Source: Strigops habroptila (Eukaryota > Chordata > Aves > Psittaciformes > Psittacidae). From it: a stretch of DNA of 64,000 bases. Shown here in pieces: positions 50,001-63,785 of the stretch. A program made the position numbers and the translations under genes. Below the pieces are notes generated by a model. It searched no databases. It was given only the letters and a program-made list of their open reading frames with translations, and was not told where the DNA came from. How positions within the stretch are numbered: the stretch's first letter is position 1; each line of letters begins with the position of its first letter. The stretch covers positions 64,283,725 to 64,347,724 of the forward strand of contig NC_044282.2 of assembly GCF_004027225.2 (NCBI RefSeq). The letters are read 5' to 3'.

Positions 50001-53000
50001 TCAGTCCTTTTGCATTTGAACACTCTTTAAGTTATCTACAGCGTTCTCTTCCAGGCAACTATGATGACATTTACATGGAGATATGGATTTAAAGTGGCTA
50101 ACGGTGGGACACACGCAGCTTTTCAACTCCGGTAATTCTTTCTTGAGACGTTCCAGCTGCTCCACCTGGAATATGTTTGGTTGTTCAGGATTCGAGTCAT
50201 ATATCCTGAATAAATGGGAAAAGAAAAAACACTGATCAGTATAACCCGACAGCTCACAGAAATGCAGACTAGATGAAGCAAATGGGGGTTTTCCCCACTA
50301 GAGTAAAATTAGGTGTCAGCACGTCTGTAAAAACAGTATGTTTGAGGTTAGTACCTTAAGTTTTGCCACTCATATCACCATATAAAATGGCATTCCTTTT
50401 GCACAATGGTTAATATTTTATTGCATATACTCAAAAGCAACTCACTGGCACCTACCTCACTCTCCTGAAAAATGTGATTTTACAGGTGGCACAAAGCAGT
50501 GAAGTAATAAGAGCAGTGTTCCAGGCTTCAAACTTAAAAGCATAAGAAATTTCAGAGCCCTGAGATTACTCAAACACGCTGTGATACACTACTTGTACAT
50601 AATACAGAGTTTGTACTTACTGTTTCAAGAAGTATTTCACACACAGTTCAGAACTATTTTTTAAAATTACCATTACAACATGAGGTGAAGAGTGAAAAAG
50701 AAAACAGAAAATCTGGTCTTTATTCATGCTTAATGCAAGTTTAACTACTTTCGATAGTATATCCTCTTTTCACTTTCTTGTTTTCACACATGTAAAAAAA
50801 GCTGCAGGATTTGAACTGCATACCAGCCTGTCCAAACCCAAAACGCATCATACCAGACTGTCAAAACCCAAAACACATTCTGAATTTGACAGTATAGGCA
50901 CTGAGCATAACTCAAATACTATTTTGGTGCGATTCATTATAAAGCAAAAGCATTCGTGTTCCTGTAATCTAACCTGGGTACAAGGCTTATTGTGACAAGG
51001 ATACATCCTGATCTCTCAGTGTTAATTTCTAACATCAGCATGTTATTTATATCCAAAATCTAAATCCTGGCATCCAGTTACCCTCATGTGTAGCTGCTGT
51101 GCACATGTTCAGGTATTGCAAATCTCCAGGTTTACCTCCTTCAAATGAAAACTTCTGGGGGAAAAAAAAAAATACCATGGCTTCTGCCTTAGTTTTTTTA
51201 TGACTATTCATACTTCCACTTATGATTCCTTCAAGAAAGTGGTTTGGTTTTATTGCATCATCCTTTCTCTTTCGTACTATAATTTCAAGGTAAGTCCAAA
51301 AGGAACACAATGTCACAACCAAAACAATGGAGTGCTATATTATACAGTGCCAAGGTGCCTTTTCACCCCAGCAAGAAAACTACTGAACTGTTGGCAAGTC
51401 CAAGACATCAAAAATAACGATGCAGCTCAAAGAGTGATATGGTAAATGGATTCAAGAGAGAAAACACTTCTGCAGGAAGCAGAGGGCATGGATCACATTC
51501 CATACAGGAAGATCAAAGATAGTTTCTATAAAGAAACTGCTAGAAATGAGGACAAATGCTGTCCAGTTTTATGGAATATGAACAGAAGGCACAGCAGTTA
51601 AAATTACTTGCACAGCACCTATAACCCAATACAGGCCTAAGATGTGACCCAAAAATCACCTAATAGAAATTATCTGCAAAATACAAGCCCAACCTTCCTT
51701 TCTTCCAGGATGCAGGTACAACCTGTGCTTTCTTCAGCTAAGTTAGCTTACCTATTACAAATTTCTTTGTGCATTCAAGACAAAGCACTGAAATCAGAAG
51801 ATAGTTTTTTAAACAGCAACACACCTTAGGAACTGCAAATCTTACGTCTTTCCCATCAGTTAGACACTGGAAGAGCAAATGCATGTTTCTAAGCCCCTTG
51901 TTCCTAGAACATGGCTAAGCATGTTTCTAAGCAGCTTCTGGCAGGTATTTTATTAGTTCTTTACTAGGGTCATGCACTGAGCACAGAACTGATGTGCTTA
52001 GCTCCCATCAGGTCTTTTTGCCACCTCTGAAAACACATCCTTCCAGCAAGTCCCAGTCACAGCTGTTTTTCTTTGCTATTGCTTGGTCCAAAACCAAAGA
52101 GCCAGCAGCACTGAAATACTGGTTTCATGCTAAAAATTTTCTGAAGCTTGATTGAAAGTTTTCATTTTTCTTTACATCTCAAGGTAAACTTGAGTTTACC
52201 TTGCAATTCACAAAATAGGAAAGACTAAGACTGCCACTGCATTGCATCTTAATTTAATCATTGAGAAGATGATAAATCAAGTAATACAAGTTGATATCCT
52301 ACAGATATCCATACTATTATTTAAAGCAACATTCAGTTTCAGGCAAGTAAACCAGCACAGATTTAGGCAATCCTTTAGTTTTGAGAAGTCTTTTGAATGC
52401 TTTTGCCTTTATTGCCAGCTAAATTTGTGTTAGTTTTGGAAAGTTACTACCAATAGAGCACACGGCTTTTGTCTGGAGTCTGCAAATGCAACATGCAGCC
52501 ATATGGTACTGTAGCGTTTACAGACACAAACATAGTGCAGATCCTCATGGAGAAGCTTTCAGCATAAACGTTTGAGGATTACTGGTTCAATATTTTCATG
52601 CAGCTGTGTGTATTATTCAACAAACGGAACTCGGATCATGTAAAGTAAATTTAAACAAAAAAAGCTAATGCAAGTGGAAGTCAGCACCCACCCCCTCTCC
52701 ACACTGGTATTTAACAGATAGCCAACTGCTGTAAAAACATAAGGCTGCCTTGTTCTTACTGACTTAAGTATATTCAAACATAGAGATATTTCCTGGACTG
52801 TTTACAAAGCTTATCCAGGAGAAAGATACCAGATAAAACACCCCACAAATCCTGCTTTAAAATTAATACTTTTTGCCAATCTGAAGAATTTCAGTACAAT
52901 AAAGTTTCTTCTCTAAATAAAGTCTAAACATTGAATTAATAAAGCACTTTAAGCATGAGATTTAATTTACTCTGTGAACAGAAGATACCCAGTCATGCAT

Positions 53001-56000
53001 TTGAAGTACTTTTCTGGATTAGGGCCCAAATAAAAGCCTGGAGGCAGAGGTGGCACCTTTTCTGTAGATTGCCCTTTTAACAAGCAGTGTGGCTATTTTA
53101 GATGCTGATAGTACTGCTAGTTGAACGTAAGAAAAAAGCAGAATATTGTCCCAGCAACTGCACTAGAGCATCCATTTAACAACTTTGGGTATGTCTAATG
53201 ATGTGCAGCCCAAGTGGAGAAAGGACTGGGTGAGGAAACAAAAGCAAAACCAAAACAAATTCTTTCCCCTGCCCATGTGAGATCATTCTTTTAATAGCGT
53301 TGGCATTTGTAAGCTTCACAGCTTTAGCCTTGCAGATTTTTCTCCATGCAAAACAAAGGCAGACCCCCCTACCTGCATTTTCTTATTGCCCGACACTTGA
53401 TATCACCAACTTTTGGTATTCAGGACACAGTTTTTCTGCCATCTTCGCAAGTGGCTACAATGTTTTGCCCAATTCTACATGGATGATTAAAGTTCGGAAA
53501 AAAAATAGCTTATAGAAACATCTCTACCCAGACAGTTCATAACCTTTGAGGCAATGACTGCATGCAATAACAATAACTCAGGGCAATACCCAAGCAACCT
53601 AAAATTCACTAACATTCCTGTATTCACTTCCTACCTTATTCAGACAAGTTACTTAAACCATGTTAAATGTTAAGGTCTAATAAAACAGCCATAGCCATTT
53701 TTAATAAATACCTGGACTTGGCCTGAAGTCCAGAGAACAAAAATTCTGCAGAAGCCATGGAAGAAGTGAAGCCATGGAAGAAGCACACATCTTGATTCAG
53801 CCTTGGAAATATTCTGGAATTTGTAGGTGCAACCACAGCATAATGGTATAAGGTTCAAAAAGGCAAAGCGCCGGATCCTGCATTTGGGGCACAACAACCC
53901 CCTGCAATGCTACAGGCTCGAGGAAGAGTGGCTGGAAAGCTGTCCTGTGGAAAGGGACCTAGTGGTGCTGATTAACAGAGGTGAACATGAGCAGCTTGTG
54001 CCCAGGCAACCAAGGCAGCCAACAGCATCCTGGCCTGTATCAGCAATAGTGTGGCAGCAGGGCCAGGGCAGTGATCATCCCCTGTACTTGGCACTGGTGA
54101 GGTTGCACCTCGAATCCCATGTTCAGTTCTGGGTCCCTCACTACAAGAGAGACATTGAGATGCTGGAGCAGGTCCAGAGAAGGGCAATGGAGCTGGTGAA
54201 GGGTCTGGAGCAAAAGTGTGATGAGGAACAGCTGAGGGACCTGGGGGTGTTTAGTCTGGAGAAGAGAAAGCTCAGGGGGACCTTATCACTCTCTACAACT
54301 ACCTGAAAGGAGGTTGTAGTGAGGTGGGGTCGGTCTCTTCTCCTAAGTAGCAAGTGATAGGACAAGAGGTAATGGCCTCAAGTTGTGCCAGGGGAGGTTT
54401 AGACTGGATATTAGGAAACATTTCTCCACCAAAAAGGTGATCAGGCATTGGAACAGGCTGCCCAGGGCAGTGGTGGAATCACTGTCTCTGGAAGTGTTCA
54501 AAAACTGTGTAGATGAGGCCCTCAGTGACATGGTTTAGTGGTGGATTGGCAGTGCTGGGGTAATGGTTGGGCTTAATGATCTTCAAGGTCTTTTCCAACC
54601 TAGTTGATTCTGTAATTCTATAAACTGGCTTTACACTAATGAACAGATTACTGCAGCCCCTATTTATTTCTGGACCTAGAAACAAGCACGTACATCTCCT
54701 CCTTGAGTTCTGCTCAAGTTTCAAATTTATCTACTTGTAAACTTCAAACAGCACAGAATCTGGATGCTCACACCGTATCTATTTAATATCAATTTAAACT
54801 CTTAACTTCATACACTCAAATGATTTGAAAGACGTCTCTTTACCCAACAGCTCCAACTGTGAATTGAAACCCTTAATGCCAAGTTTTACATTTAGACATG
54901 CTGTCCAGGACTTGTCTTGCAGGTACCAACCACATTTCAAAATGTCCAGCTTGGGACATCTGATGCAATTTTCAGAAAGTGTCATGTTGCTTCTAAGGAA
55001 CCCATATTATTATTAAATTTATTCTATTCAGACAAATAGTAAATTTTGGAAAACAATTGAGAATTATAAAGGAGCACTCCAATATTTGTTTTGACCTGCA
55101 GGGAAAAAAGTCAATACCATTTAGAAATTAGAGTTAAGAGTCTCCAACAATTGCACTGAGATAATTGTTTGCTACTCAACTGCAGTTTGTAACTTGGAAA
55201 AGAAAGAAGAAATGCACCACTGCAGTACTTTTTTTAAACACCTTTGGAATTACTATTGATTTTGGGGTTCTTCTCAAAAAAGTGAAGGATGTCAACAAGA
55301 TGGAAGAGATACAGGGGGCAGGTGGTGAGAGGAGACATGAATACTATGAATAATTTAGATGGTCTAAATAGTGCAGGAAGGTTAATTCCCCCTCCCCCCA
55401 GTTAAATCCACAAGGGAATTCAGCCTATGAGCAATTTCAATGAATTGGATAGTCATCAAAAGGTAAAAGGTGTTCTGCTATCATACTGCAACTTAAAACA
55501 CACTGAACAGCACAAAGGGAACATAAGATGACATGTAGCAGCCTTGCTGCCTTGACATAAATGCAACATTATTTAAGTAGTGTTGAGCAGTTAAGTATCT
55601 AAAGTAATAAAAGTAAGGTGAAGTCAGAAATAAGGCTGTCATCCACTTCACTACTTTACTCTAGTAGCGCAGATCTATTACTCAGGAGTATTAAGAACTT
55701 TAGAAGGCTGGATTAGTAGGCATCAGATGAACATTTCATAAGAACAATTTATGCATTAGTATTTGAGTAAAACACCCCACCTGTCTGTAGACCAGTAATT
55801 TATCACTTCAAGTTATGCATGCTACAGGATCCGATTTCCTAACAACCCTATGACTGTACACTAAAGAGTCAGAGTACCACTTTGTTCATCTGCATACTGC
55901 TCCAGAGATATTTTTCATCTACTAGAAGGGCCTCAATCTTGAGTTCAAGGAGAGGCACAACAAGCAGCACTGCTGTAGAAGGAAAGAGGACTTATGTTTC

Positions 56001-59000
56001 AATGACTTCAGTCTGAAGCTGATCCTCAGGTAAAAATCTTGTAACTCTTTTTTCCCACCAATGAATAGAAAGAGACATTCTATACAGTACAAGCAGGGAG
56101 ACCTCTGGTAAACCAGAGAAACACTGGACCCACCACTTGGGAAGGACTCTCAGTAGTCAAGAACAGATTGAAAGTAGTTAACTACTTTTTTTACACTTGG
56201 AACTTGCAACTCTAAGAGCAAGCTATTTGGTTTCTGCCTCTAGGTATCTTGACTCTCAGTTTTCACTTTATACAACAGAGACCTTCACAATTACTTGATC
56301 TTCCCCCTCCCTTTTATTTTTCCCAAGTAAAACAATATGCAACAATGCCTTTGCTAAAGCAAAAGGGTTGAAAAAGTCTTCTATAATTTGACACTTCAGT
56401 TACACTTAATGCTTTCCTAATCACATACTGTTAGTAATCTATCAGAAATTCTCATTCAATACAGCTTCCCAAATTAATCATCAGCTTGTAATAATTAATT
56501 TCACATCTTTTACGATAAAAAAAGCTAAAACTTACTGGTTTTATAAGGAACTAAGGTAACACTTTTGTTCAAAGATTTACCATGATATTCTGATGTCCAC
56601 CTGAATTCTGTGGGTAACTAATTTCTGAGGTGACTAATTTGGCAGTTTGCCCTCGAGTCATTCCAAGCTGATTTTAGTAGGAAAAAACAGTGAATTCACA
56701 GCTTGGAAACACAACAGAATGTTGGCAAAAAAATTAAGTTCAAATCATTCAAGTCGTGTTAACTATTTCCATAACTAAACATAGAAAGCTGAATATTTCA
56801 GCCAAACAGTTAAACAACACTGTCCTCACCATGTCACATATAAATACTAAGTTACCATCAGAAATATTATAAGCATGTTAAAAGTGCATGCCACGCACTA
56901 GTTCTTTAAAGAATCAAAATTACATTTACATTAACCTCACGAGAAACAGTTATTTTGCTTCGTATATACAGCTGAAAGAGTAGGAATTCGTGTTAGTCTT
57001 GTTCCTGACCTGGGTTTATGGGCTTCTTGTACTTAATAGTACAAAAGGAAGATATTCTGCACCCAGTCAACCAAAAAGCAATGTGAAATTTCGTAAGAAT
57101 CAGGATACAATAATTTCTCAGCTGTATTAGTTATTATTTTTAAAGCACAAGTAAGTACCTGTCATATATCAGCCCATGAACACCATATTCTCTCAACTTC
57201 TTCCTGTTATCTGGGTCATTTGCATCATCACCCCATGAGAAGATAACCAGGCCCTTAGATTTCGCCCTTTTAATAAATGATGGATTCCTCAGCAGATCTT
57301 CGGAGTGCACATTAATTCCCTGAAATACACAAGACTTCAATTAAATCCATGTTTATGAAACACTCTCACATCAGGTTTTTAATTTTTTGACACCTGCAGC
57401 TCTTTACAATTTCATGCATAATAATAAAAATAATTTAATACAATTAAAGAGCTTATCAATAGCACTATTTTTTTAAACACTATTAGACATTTGAAATGAA
57501 GGACATTATTTTGGTAGTCACCAAATGTTACTGTATTTCTTTTTATGAGGTTAGTTGTAATTTTAAGCATTGTCAAAACCAGTAAGTTTACAAGTAGTAA
57601 TAATTTTGGGTCCTTTTACTGCAGAGTAATACCAGAACTTGTCAGCTTACCAGCAAGTTTTCAAACTGTGCAAAGGTAATGGCAATAGGAGTTGTACGAG
57701 ATCTAAGATCCATAAGTTCTGGATAGAGTTTAGATTCTCCTTGAGTGAGAAATAACACAGGATACTTATTTTGCTTGTGCCGAACCCTGTTAAAGAAGTT
57801 TGTAAGTAGCAAATATGTTAAAAAGCAAGGAAATTCAACCTTGAGGAGAATTATGCTCTTTATCATGTGTTCTTCTAGTTCTTAGCCAGTGTAACAAGAT
57901 GGTACTACAGTTTAGTATCAAACTATGTGACAAACTGCTCCAGCTGTTCCTTTTGTCACTACTGGAGATTAACATAGTTTAGGGGAAGCTAGACTTCAAG
58001 TTGAACTCAGATCTACATCCTCAAAACATTTATATAAAATCCTTAAAGACTGATAAATTCTGTAATTTTCTTCTTAAATGCACGTTAAAGTAAAACGAAG
58101 ATCCATTATAAGAATTTCTAAACATAGTTAATATACAACACCTAACCTTCCTAATGTATTTTTCAAGTTGGATACCAGGACAGGGGTATGAAATGACAAC
58201 AGATGGAAGCAAAATTTGGGGATTAGCGTGTTATACTCTTACACACTTGCTTCTTAACCCTTTTATTAGTACCTTGATTTGGTTTTGTCCTGCCCATTTA
58301 CCCTTCAATGGTATTTCATCAGCACAATCTCTCATAAAATGTGATCTCCGTAAAGCCTTTCATTAACAGTGCTAAATCACTTCTGGTTACAAAGTACTAC
58401 AGCGTATTTTTATTTATGTGCCCCAACTGTTTGTACCCTAGTTCAACTCATGCTTTTCCTGTGCCCCAATACCTTCAATATAACATTCCACAACAGAAAA
58501 ACTGTTTAAAACCAAGGAAAAAAAAAAAACCCCAAAAAAAAACCACCACCAAAAAACAAACAAACAAACCAACCAACCCCACAAAACCCAACAAACCCCA
58601 AACCGAACACAGGTAATCCAAAGTTCCTTCATTTTCTGTCCTTTGTAAAAGGTAGATACAGTGAAAAAAAAATTTGTAACAAGATGATTTTGTTTGTAAG
58701 CTAGGCTTGTGTGCACCTCGAGTATGACTGAAAAAGACTGTGATACCAGAAGAAATCTTGACCTTTTTTGTTGCGTCAAGAAAGACTGAAGCATTCAGAA
58801 AGGCATCTACTTTGACTTTGTTCTCCTATTTTATTTTTGGCACAGCTCAGATGGCAAAGTGGTCTCGTTTCAATTCCCAACTATTTTGGCACCTAAACAT
58901 TAGGTCTAATGAGATTACATGTTATTTGTTTCCCACTGGGAGTCTTACATCCAAAGTAAATTTTACCATTAAGAAAAAAAAAAAAAAACCAAAAACATTA

Positions 59001-62000
59001 CTTATTTCTTCTTAACTTACATTGTACAAATATCTGCATGAAAAGAAGAAAACACAATTCTTCTTCTTCCAGCATTCATCAAAACAGTTTTTAGGATAAT
59101 ATCTAGAAAGAGGTTCATATCAAAGTAAGTTGACAAGTTGCCATCCCACTGTCCATCCTAGAAAAAGAAAGGAGAAATTTCAGCCATTTAGATTAATGCT
59201 CACTAAAATTATTTTAACCAGCAATGGTATCTCATTCAACCTGAGCAAAATGAGAATTCAGTTTGCCAGTTTGAATACAGAAGTTACTCCTTCAGTCTAC
59301 TGAGTGCTAGTTACTCAGTAACTAGCTCTATAGGACTGTCAGTCTGTGAGCTGAATTCAGACAGCAATAACTTCCACTGAAAAATTCACTGTCATCCCAT
59401 CCAAGAAAAGAGTTTCTAGGAACTCTTTTCTCATTTTGAAACCACAAAGGAATTCCATGAAAGATCACTAAAAACTATCACAGATATTTTGTATTGCTGT
59501 TTCTGAATATAAAAATGCAACAGTAAATTTGTAGAAACAAACTAGATCCCCTTTGTCCTTGAGAACAGCAGGTACCAGTCATTTTGCTGTCTCTGAGAGC
59601 ATGAGCATGTCTCCGTGCATAAAGACTTCCACTGGCCACTCTTAGCTTCCTTCCCCCACTCCAGGCTTCCAGTCCTAGCTTTGACAACTGTTTCTAGTCT
59701 GAGCGCTAAGCAATCCAGCTGAGTCCACAGTAGTGCTGACTAGAAGGGAACAGTTGCTTGTATTACTGCACCATGTTGTAGCTGCTCCTGCACCAGGCCA
59801 GGAGAGTTTGAATTTCTTGTCACTTTTCTCACATATATATCATGCCTGATCTGTTGTGATCCACTGACTTTAAAAAAGGGTCTTCAGCTAAAAGCAATCT
59901 GAGCTGCACTATGACCTCAATCTTATAAATACTTCCTACTTGTTTTAAGAGTAAGTTGTTCATTTGCTAAAATGGTGCTACTATACTCCCAGTTTTAAAG
60001 ATAGTGGGTTATAATAAAAACAAGAGAGTCACATTAAAAACGCCAAAATTATGCCTTTGTAGTTCATTAATTGCCAGGTTAAATTACAAGCTTTAGCCAT
60101 GAAAATGGCAAAGTATCAAAGTCAGTCCCATGTACATTTACTTACCCTTTGCTGGCAGATCCATTTTATTTCTATGTTGAACCCAACATCCTCAGAAACA
60201 GACTCCAGGACCTGAAAAAAATTCATTAATAAAGAGACCTCACAGCAAAGGAGGACAACTACTCTATGAGGGCAGTTACTGGGGTAATACATTAGATTTT
60301 AACACCAGTGGGGTCCATCAGTAGAATAAAAAACTTTTAACACAAGATACACCTTTTTCTACTTCAGTTTAAAGTTAGGAAATACATAAAAATAGATAAA
60401 ATCTTAAGGACAAAAATCTGACAAGGTACAAAGATAAGTCAATTCACCTTAACAAGTGTGAGAAATTCCCCATTTGTACTCCTAAAGAAGAAATGTTTTT
60501 TACTTCACCAGGAAGGTTTTTTGAATGCAAAAAGTATCTTCAGTAACACATAGTCCTAAGTATGAAAACCATGAGCTTGCCATTATGATGATCAGAAAAA
60601 GAGTATGTGAAATTCTTGAACTATTTGTAAGGTGACTTCAAATCAAAAGGTGAAGGTAAAAGCTAATGAAATCAAGAAAAAGTTGGTAGATGATTCTTTA
60701 ACCCTATGAAGATAACAGGTAGAGAAGAGAATAACATGCCCTTACTCACAGGAAGATAATTAAATTTAGGGAATCAAAACAGGTAGAGGAATTGAACCTC
60801 AGTAGTTTAGTCTGTTACACAAAGTTCTCAATTTTCTGTAGTTAATCTGATTAGACAGTAAAAAATATAGTGAGGCATATGACCTGTAACTGATGGATAT
60901 ATGCTCTGGCACAAGCCTATAAATAATTGGATATTAATAATCTCCATAATCCAAATAAAAAGCAGTATTATTGTACAAAACAAGTCCCTAAAAGGCATGT
61001 TAATGAGCAGTTCAGGCATCAGGAAGAACAGTAACAGGGAAAAAAATAGTAGTTCTAAGAAAAAAACCTGCTGTAAATGGTATGAAACTCTTGTTTGGTC
61101 AACAATTGTCAGATCTTTCTGTGAAAAATAAGCCAACACAAAGCCCAGAGTTGGCAAGCAGTCATAAGCAGGAACATGCTAGAAATTAATTCATGTTTCT
61201 CTTGTGTTTGGCTCTGCTAGATGAGGCCAGGTTCGGTTTTTGCTGTTGCTGGGTTTTTTGGTGGTGGTGGTGGTGGTCTTATTTTGTTTGGTTTAGGGTT
61301 TGGCGTTTTCGGGTTGTTTTTTTTTTTCCAAGATTAGAAATCACTTGTCCATGCATTAAAATGCAATACCCAGATGTAAAACTGAGCATATCCCGAGCAA
61401 TGCAAAGTGGGTTCGTGAATTAAGAGGCTTGAAAGATATGCAAACTATTACTTTTAAGCACTGAAAAGGCTACAATGGCCAACAATAAAGCCGGTGTTCT
61501 CAGTTCCAGCATTGATAATTGGAGGCCTAAAACCAAAAGTGCGTATCTCTTGCTATGTGTGCAAAATTGAAAGAAAAAATGCTGTTTTCTTGTTTGAGAG
61601 TTGTCATCTCCATTGCTCTATATTCACTGCTTACTCTCTGCAGAGAAGGAAATGGCTGCATCTCAAAAGCAGAGTTTTCTTCTTCTTTAAAAGATGCTGG
61701 AAAAAAAATACAAAATATTGCATCAAAACAAACAGCAGTGTTGCTAATCCCAGCAAGAAAAGACTAGCTCAAAGTCATAAGGCCTTTAAGAGTAAAGAAT
61801 GGAATCAGGCCTTTGATCACCTAAACCTGTTGATTACCTTTTGATTACTTAAGACTTTCTCCCTCTAACACCAACATACTCCAACAACAGCGTAGGCAAT
61901 TCCTGTTTTGCCAGTAGGAAAATTTTTTGATTCCCCCTTAAAAGCCTTGCCAGAGTATCAGAAACAGCTTCTCCTATCCCTTCTGCTTCAGTCACTGGAT

Positions 62001-63785
62001 CAGATCCAGTGGAAGCAGCCTTGCATGTTAAGGCTTACGTTTATTTTCTCTTTTCCCAGATGGGTAGGACATGTGAGACACTTTGCTAGTTTGCTGTCTC
62101 TATAAAGGGGGTGAATTAAGGCCAAAAATTTGCAGCACCAATAAGACACCCCACAGCAGTTACCAAAGTTCTTGCTAGCACTTCTGAGGAGCTGCCAAAA
62201 ATGTACAGTTAGAGAAGCATAAGATGGAAACATTAGTGGCAACTGTGTTATGAACATTCATAAAAATATATTTATCTACGCACTCATCTTCTACCCTCCT
62301 GTCCCCTCTTCCCAAGGGAGTAATTTCCGTGCAGGTATTTACTTCCCAGTGAAGAACTCTATGCACAAAATGCAAGTAACTACGAAAGCATTTAGAAATA
62401 TTCAGGAAGAAGCCAAATGTGACTAGAACAAGTGACTGCAACCACAGTATTTATGTATCATTATGTGATAATAAATAAATCTCAAGACTCCTGCAAACTA
62501 GCGTACGTACCATTGTGGTCCTTTACCTTCAGGGCAGTCACATGAGCCAGCTAAAGAACACAAGAAGAGTAAAATTAACAAATACTCTACCCACAAAGAT
62601 CTTACTACATGTAACTAATTTTCTTTATAAATTGGTTTTAAGTTTAAAGGTCCATTATAAGGCACAGTTTAAATAATTTGTGAAAGAATAAAGGAAATCA
62701 TAATACACATATTTCTTTCAAACTTTAGAACATGAAGATTCCAAGGAAAGCTCAAAAACTAACTGTAAATTTTCTTACTGAAATTTCAGAAAACATGTTC
62801 AAGAGTAAGAACACCCATAATATAGCATGATGTGAAAAGTCCAAATATTAAACCCTTCTCTGTTAGATGTCAGACTCTCATTTCAAACAAGCGCAGACAG
62901 AGCGCTGACAGTGGTTTTATAATGTAGTCACATACTGAGATAGAATCAGGCCAGGTGCAGGGACAACTCCCCTGCTCCATTCAAATTCTCTCTCCTCAAA
63001 AAGGAGGTGACCAAGTAATTTTAAGTAGAAAGAAAAATAGTTCTTGGACCAGCCAAGTGTTTCTTTAACTGAGGACAGATCTCTCAGCTGGGTCTGCAGT
63101 GGCCCAGTCTCATCCCCTGACACCCCCTTTATGTAGGCAGAGCACTGCTGTTCAGAAGATAGTGACACCCAATTAGATAAGACCAATTAACTAGATCTAG
63201 CCAGTCCAGTCAATCCATACCATTGAATCACAGAACCTTCTACACCTCCACATGCACCTCAAGAGAGTAATTCAGCATAATTGAAATGTTTCCCTGTTAA
63301 CAAGTCTCCCTTGTTAACAGGGAAACGTTTGAGAATTACATTGACTTTGCAACAGGTATCTTTCTTCTTCAAGAAAGACTTGAAAGTACTGGCTTTCAAC
63401 AAACCCCACCACCACCTTCAGCCTTTCTTATGTTTTAGAAAATATCAATGTTAGCATAATGATATGGATCCACACAAGTTATCAGACCATCTTTCTAGAA
63501 GTAATGAAATAAAGACGTAATTAAGGTGCAATAGTACTATTCTTGGAATTAGCAGCTACTCCTACTTGTACCATTTTTAAAACTTGTACTCTCCCAATCA
63601 ATCTAGTTACTACTCGTGTAGCTTCATACACAATTTGAAATTCTACACATAGCATATCATACTATATATTTGGCTATTCTAGCATAGCATAGCCAAAGTA
63701 ACAATACCTTCAATAACTGCAGCTGATCAAATGTGAGTTCTTTGACTGCAATCTCAAACAGTTCCAAAGGCTCTGTATCCAGTTT
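50001..63785 (-). CDS. GPCPD1: Glycerophosphocholine phosphodiesterase 1, 3' part (GDPD domain)
   Basis: Nine exons are placed: 63785-63708, about 62550-62507, 60481-60448 (tentative), 60211-60146, 59157-59021, 57786-57651, 57319-57159 and 50205-50001; the first of these continues from exons beyond the window, which carry the CBM20 domain and the catalytic HRG motif. Seen here: [34 protein letters not shown] (metal-binding Glu of the GDPD barrel), [54 protein letters not shown] and [14 protein letters not shown]. The order and wording match vertebrate GPCPD1, which hydrolyses glycerophosphocholine to choline and glycerol-3-phosphate in the cytosol. TGA at 50003-50001. The last intron is nearly 7 kb. 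Eight placements are listed; the exon count in the linker is uncertain. Confidence 0.93.
50206..57158 (-). other. GPCPD1: GPCPD1 last intron
   Basis: About 6.95 kb, AT-rich. It contains one CR1 fragment (53845-54625) and otherwise nothing I can recognise. Confidence 0.75.
53845..54625 (+). mobile_element. CR1 LINE fragment (C-terminal reverse transcriptase region and 3' end)
   Basis: A plus-strand frame reads [39 protein letters not shown] and [15 protein letters not shown], then the 3' phrases 'gggtgatcaggcattgg' as in the copy at 90-292, and 'gattctgtaattctat' at the end. It is 5'-truncated, antisense to GPCPD1, and of the same older subfamily as the fragments at 90-292 and 7675-8245. Confidence 0.9.
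58505..58605. repeat. A/C-rich low-complexity tract in a GPCPD1 intron
   Basis: Runs of A interrupted by C's, CCA and CAAA units, with no open reading significance. Probably a decayed poly(A) or simple repeat. Confidence 0.7.
61225..61330. repeat. G/T-rich simple tract including (GGT)n
   Basis: GTT/GGT-rich sequence with a run of six to seven GGT units near 61260-61278 and a T8-10 run near 61318, in a GPCPD1 intron. Confidence 0.7.
63288..63326. repeat. Perfect 17-bp inverted repeat with a 5-base loop
   Basis: Left arm 63288-63304 (GTTTCCCTGTTAACAAG), loop 63305-63309, right arm 63310-63326, an exact reverse complement. It lies in a GPCPD1 intron between the exon ending at 63708 and the one starting at 62550, so the pre-mRNA would form a stable hairpin. 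Confidence 0.9.

Noticed and set aside
58438-58794. 118-codon minus-strand frame rich in W, F and V
   Set aside because: It translates an A/C-rich simple repeat read in antisense.
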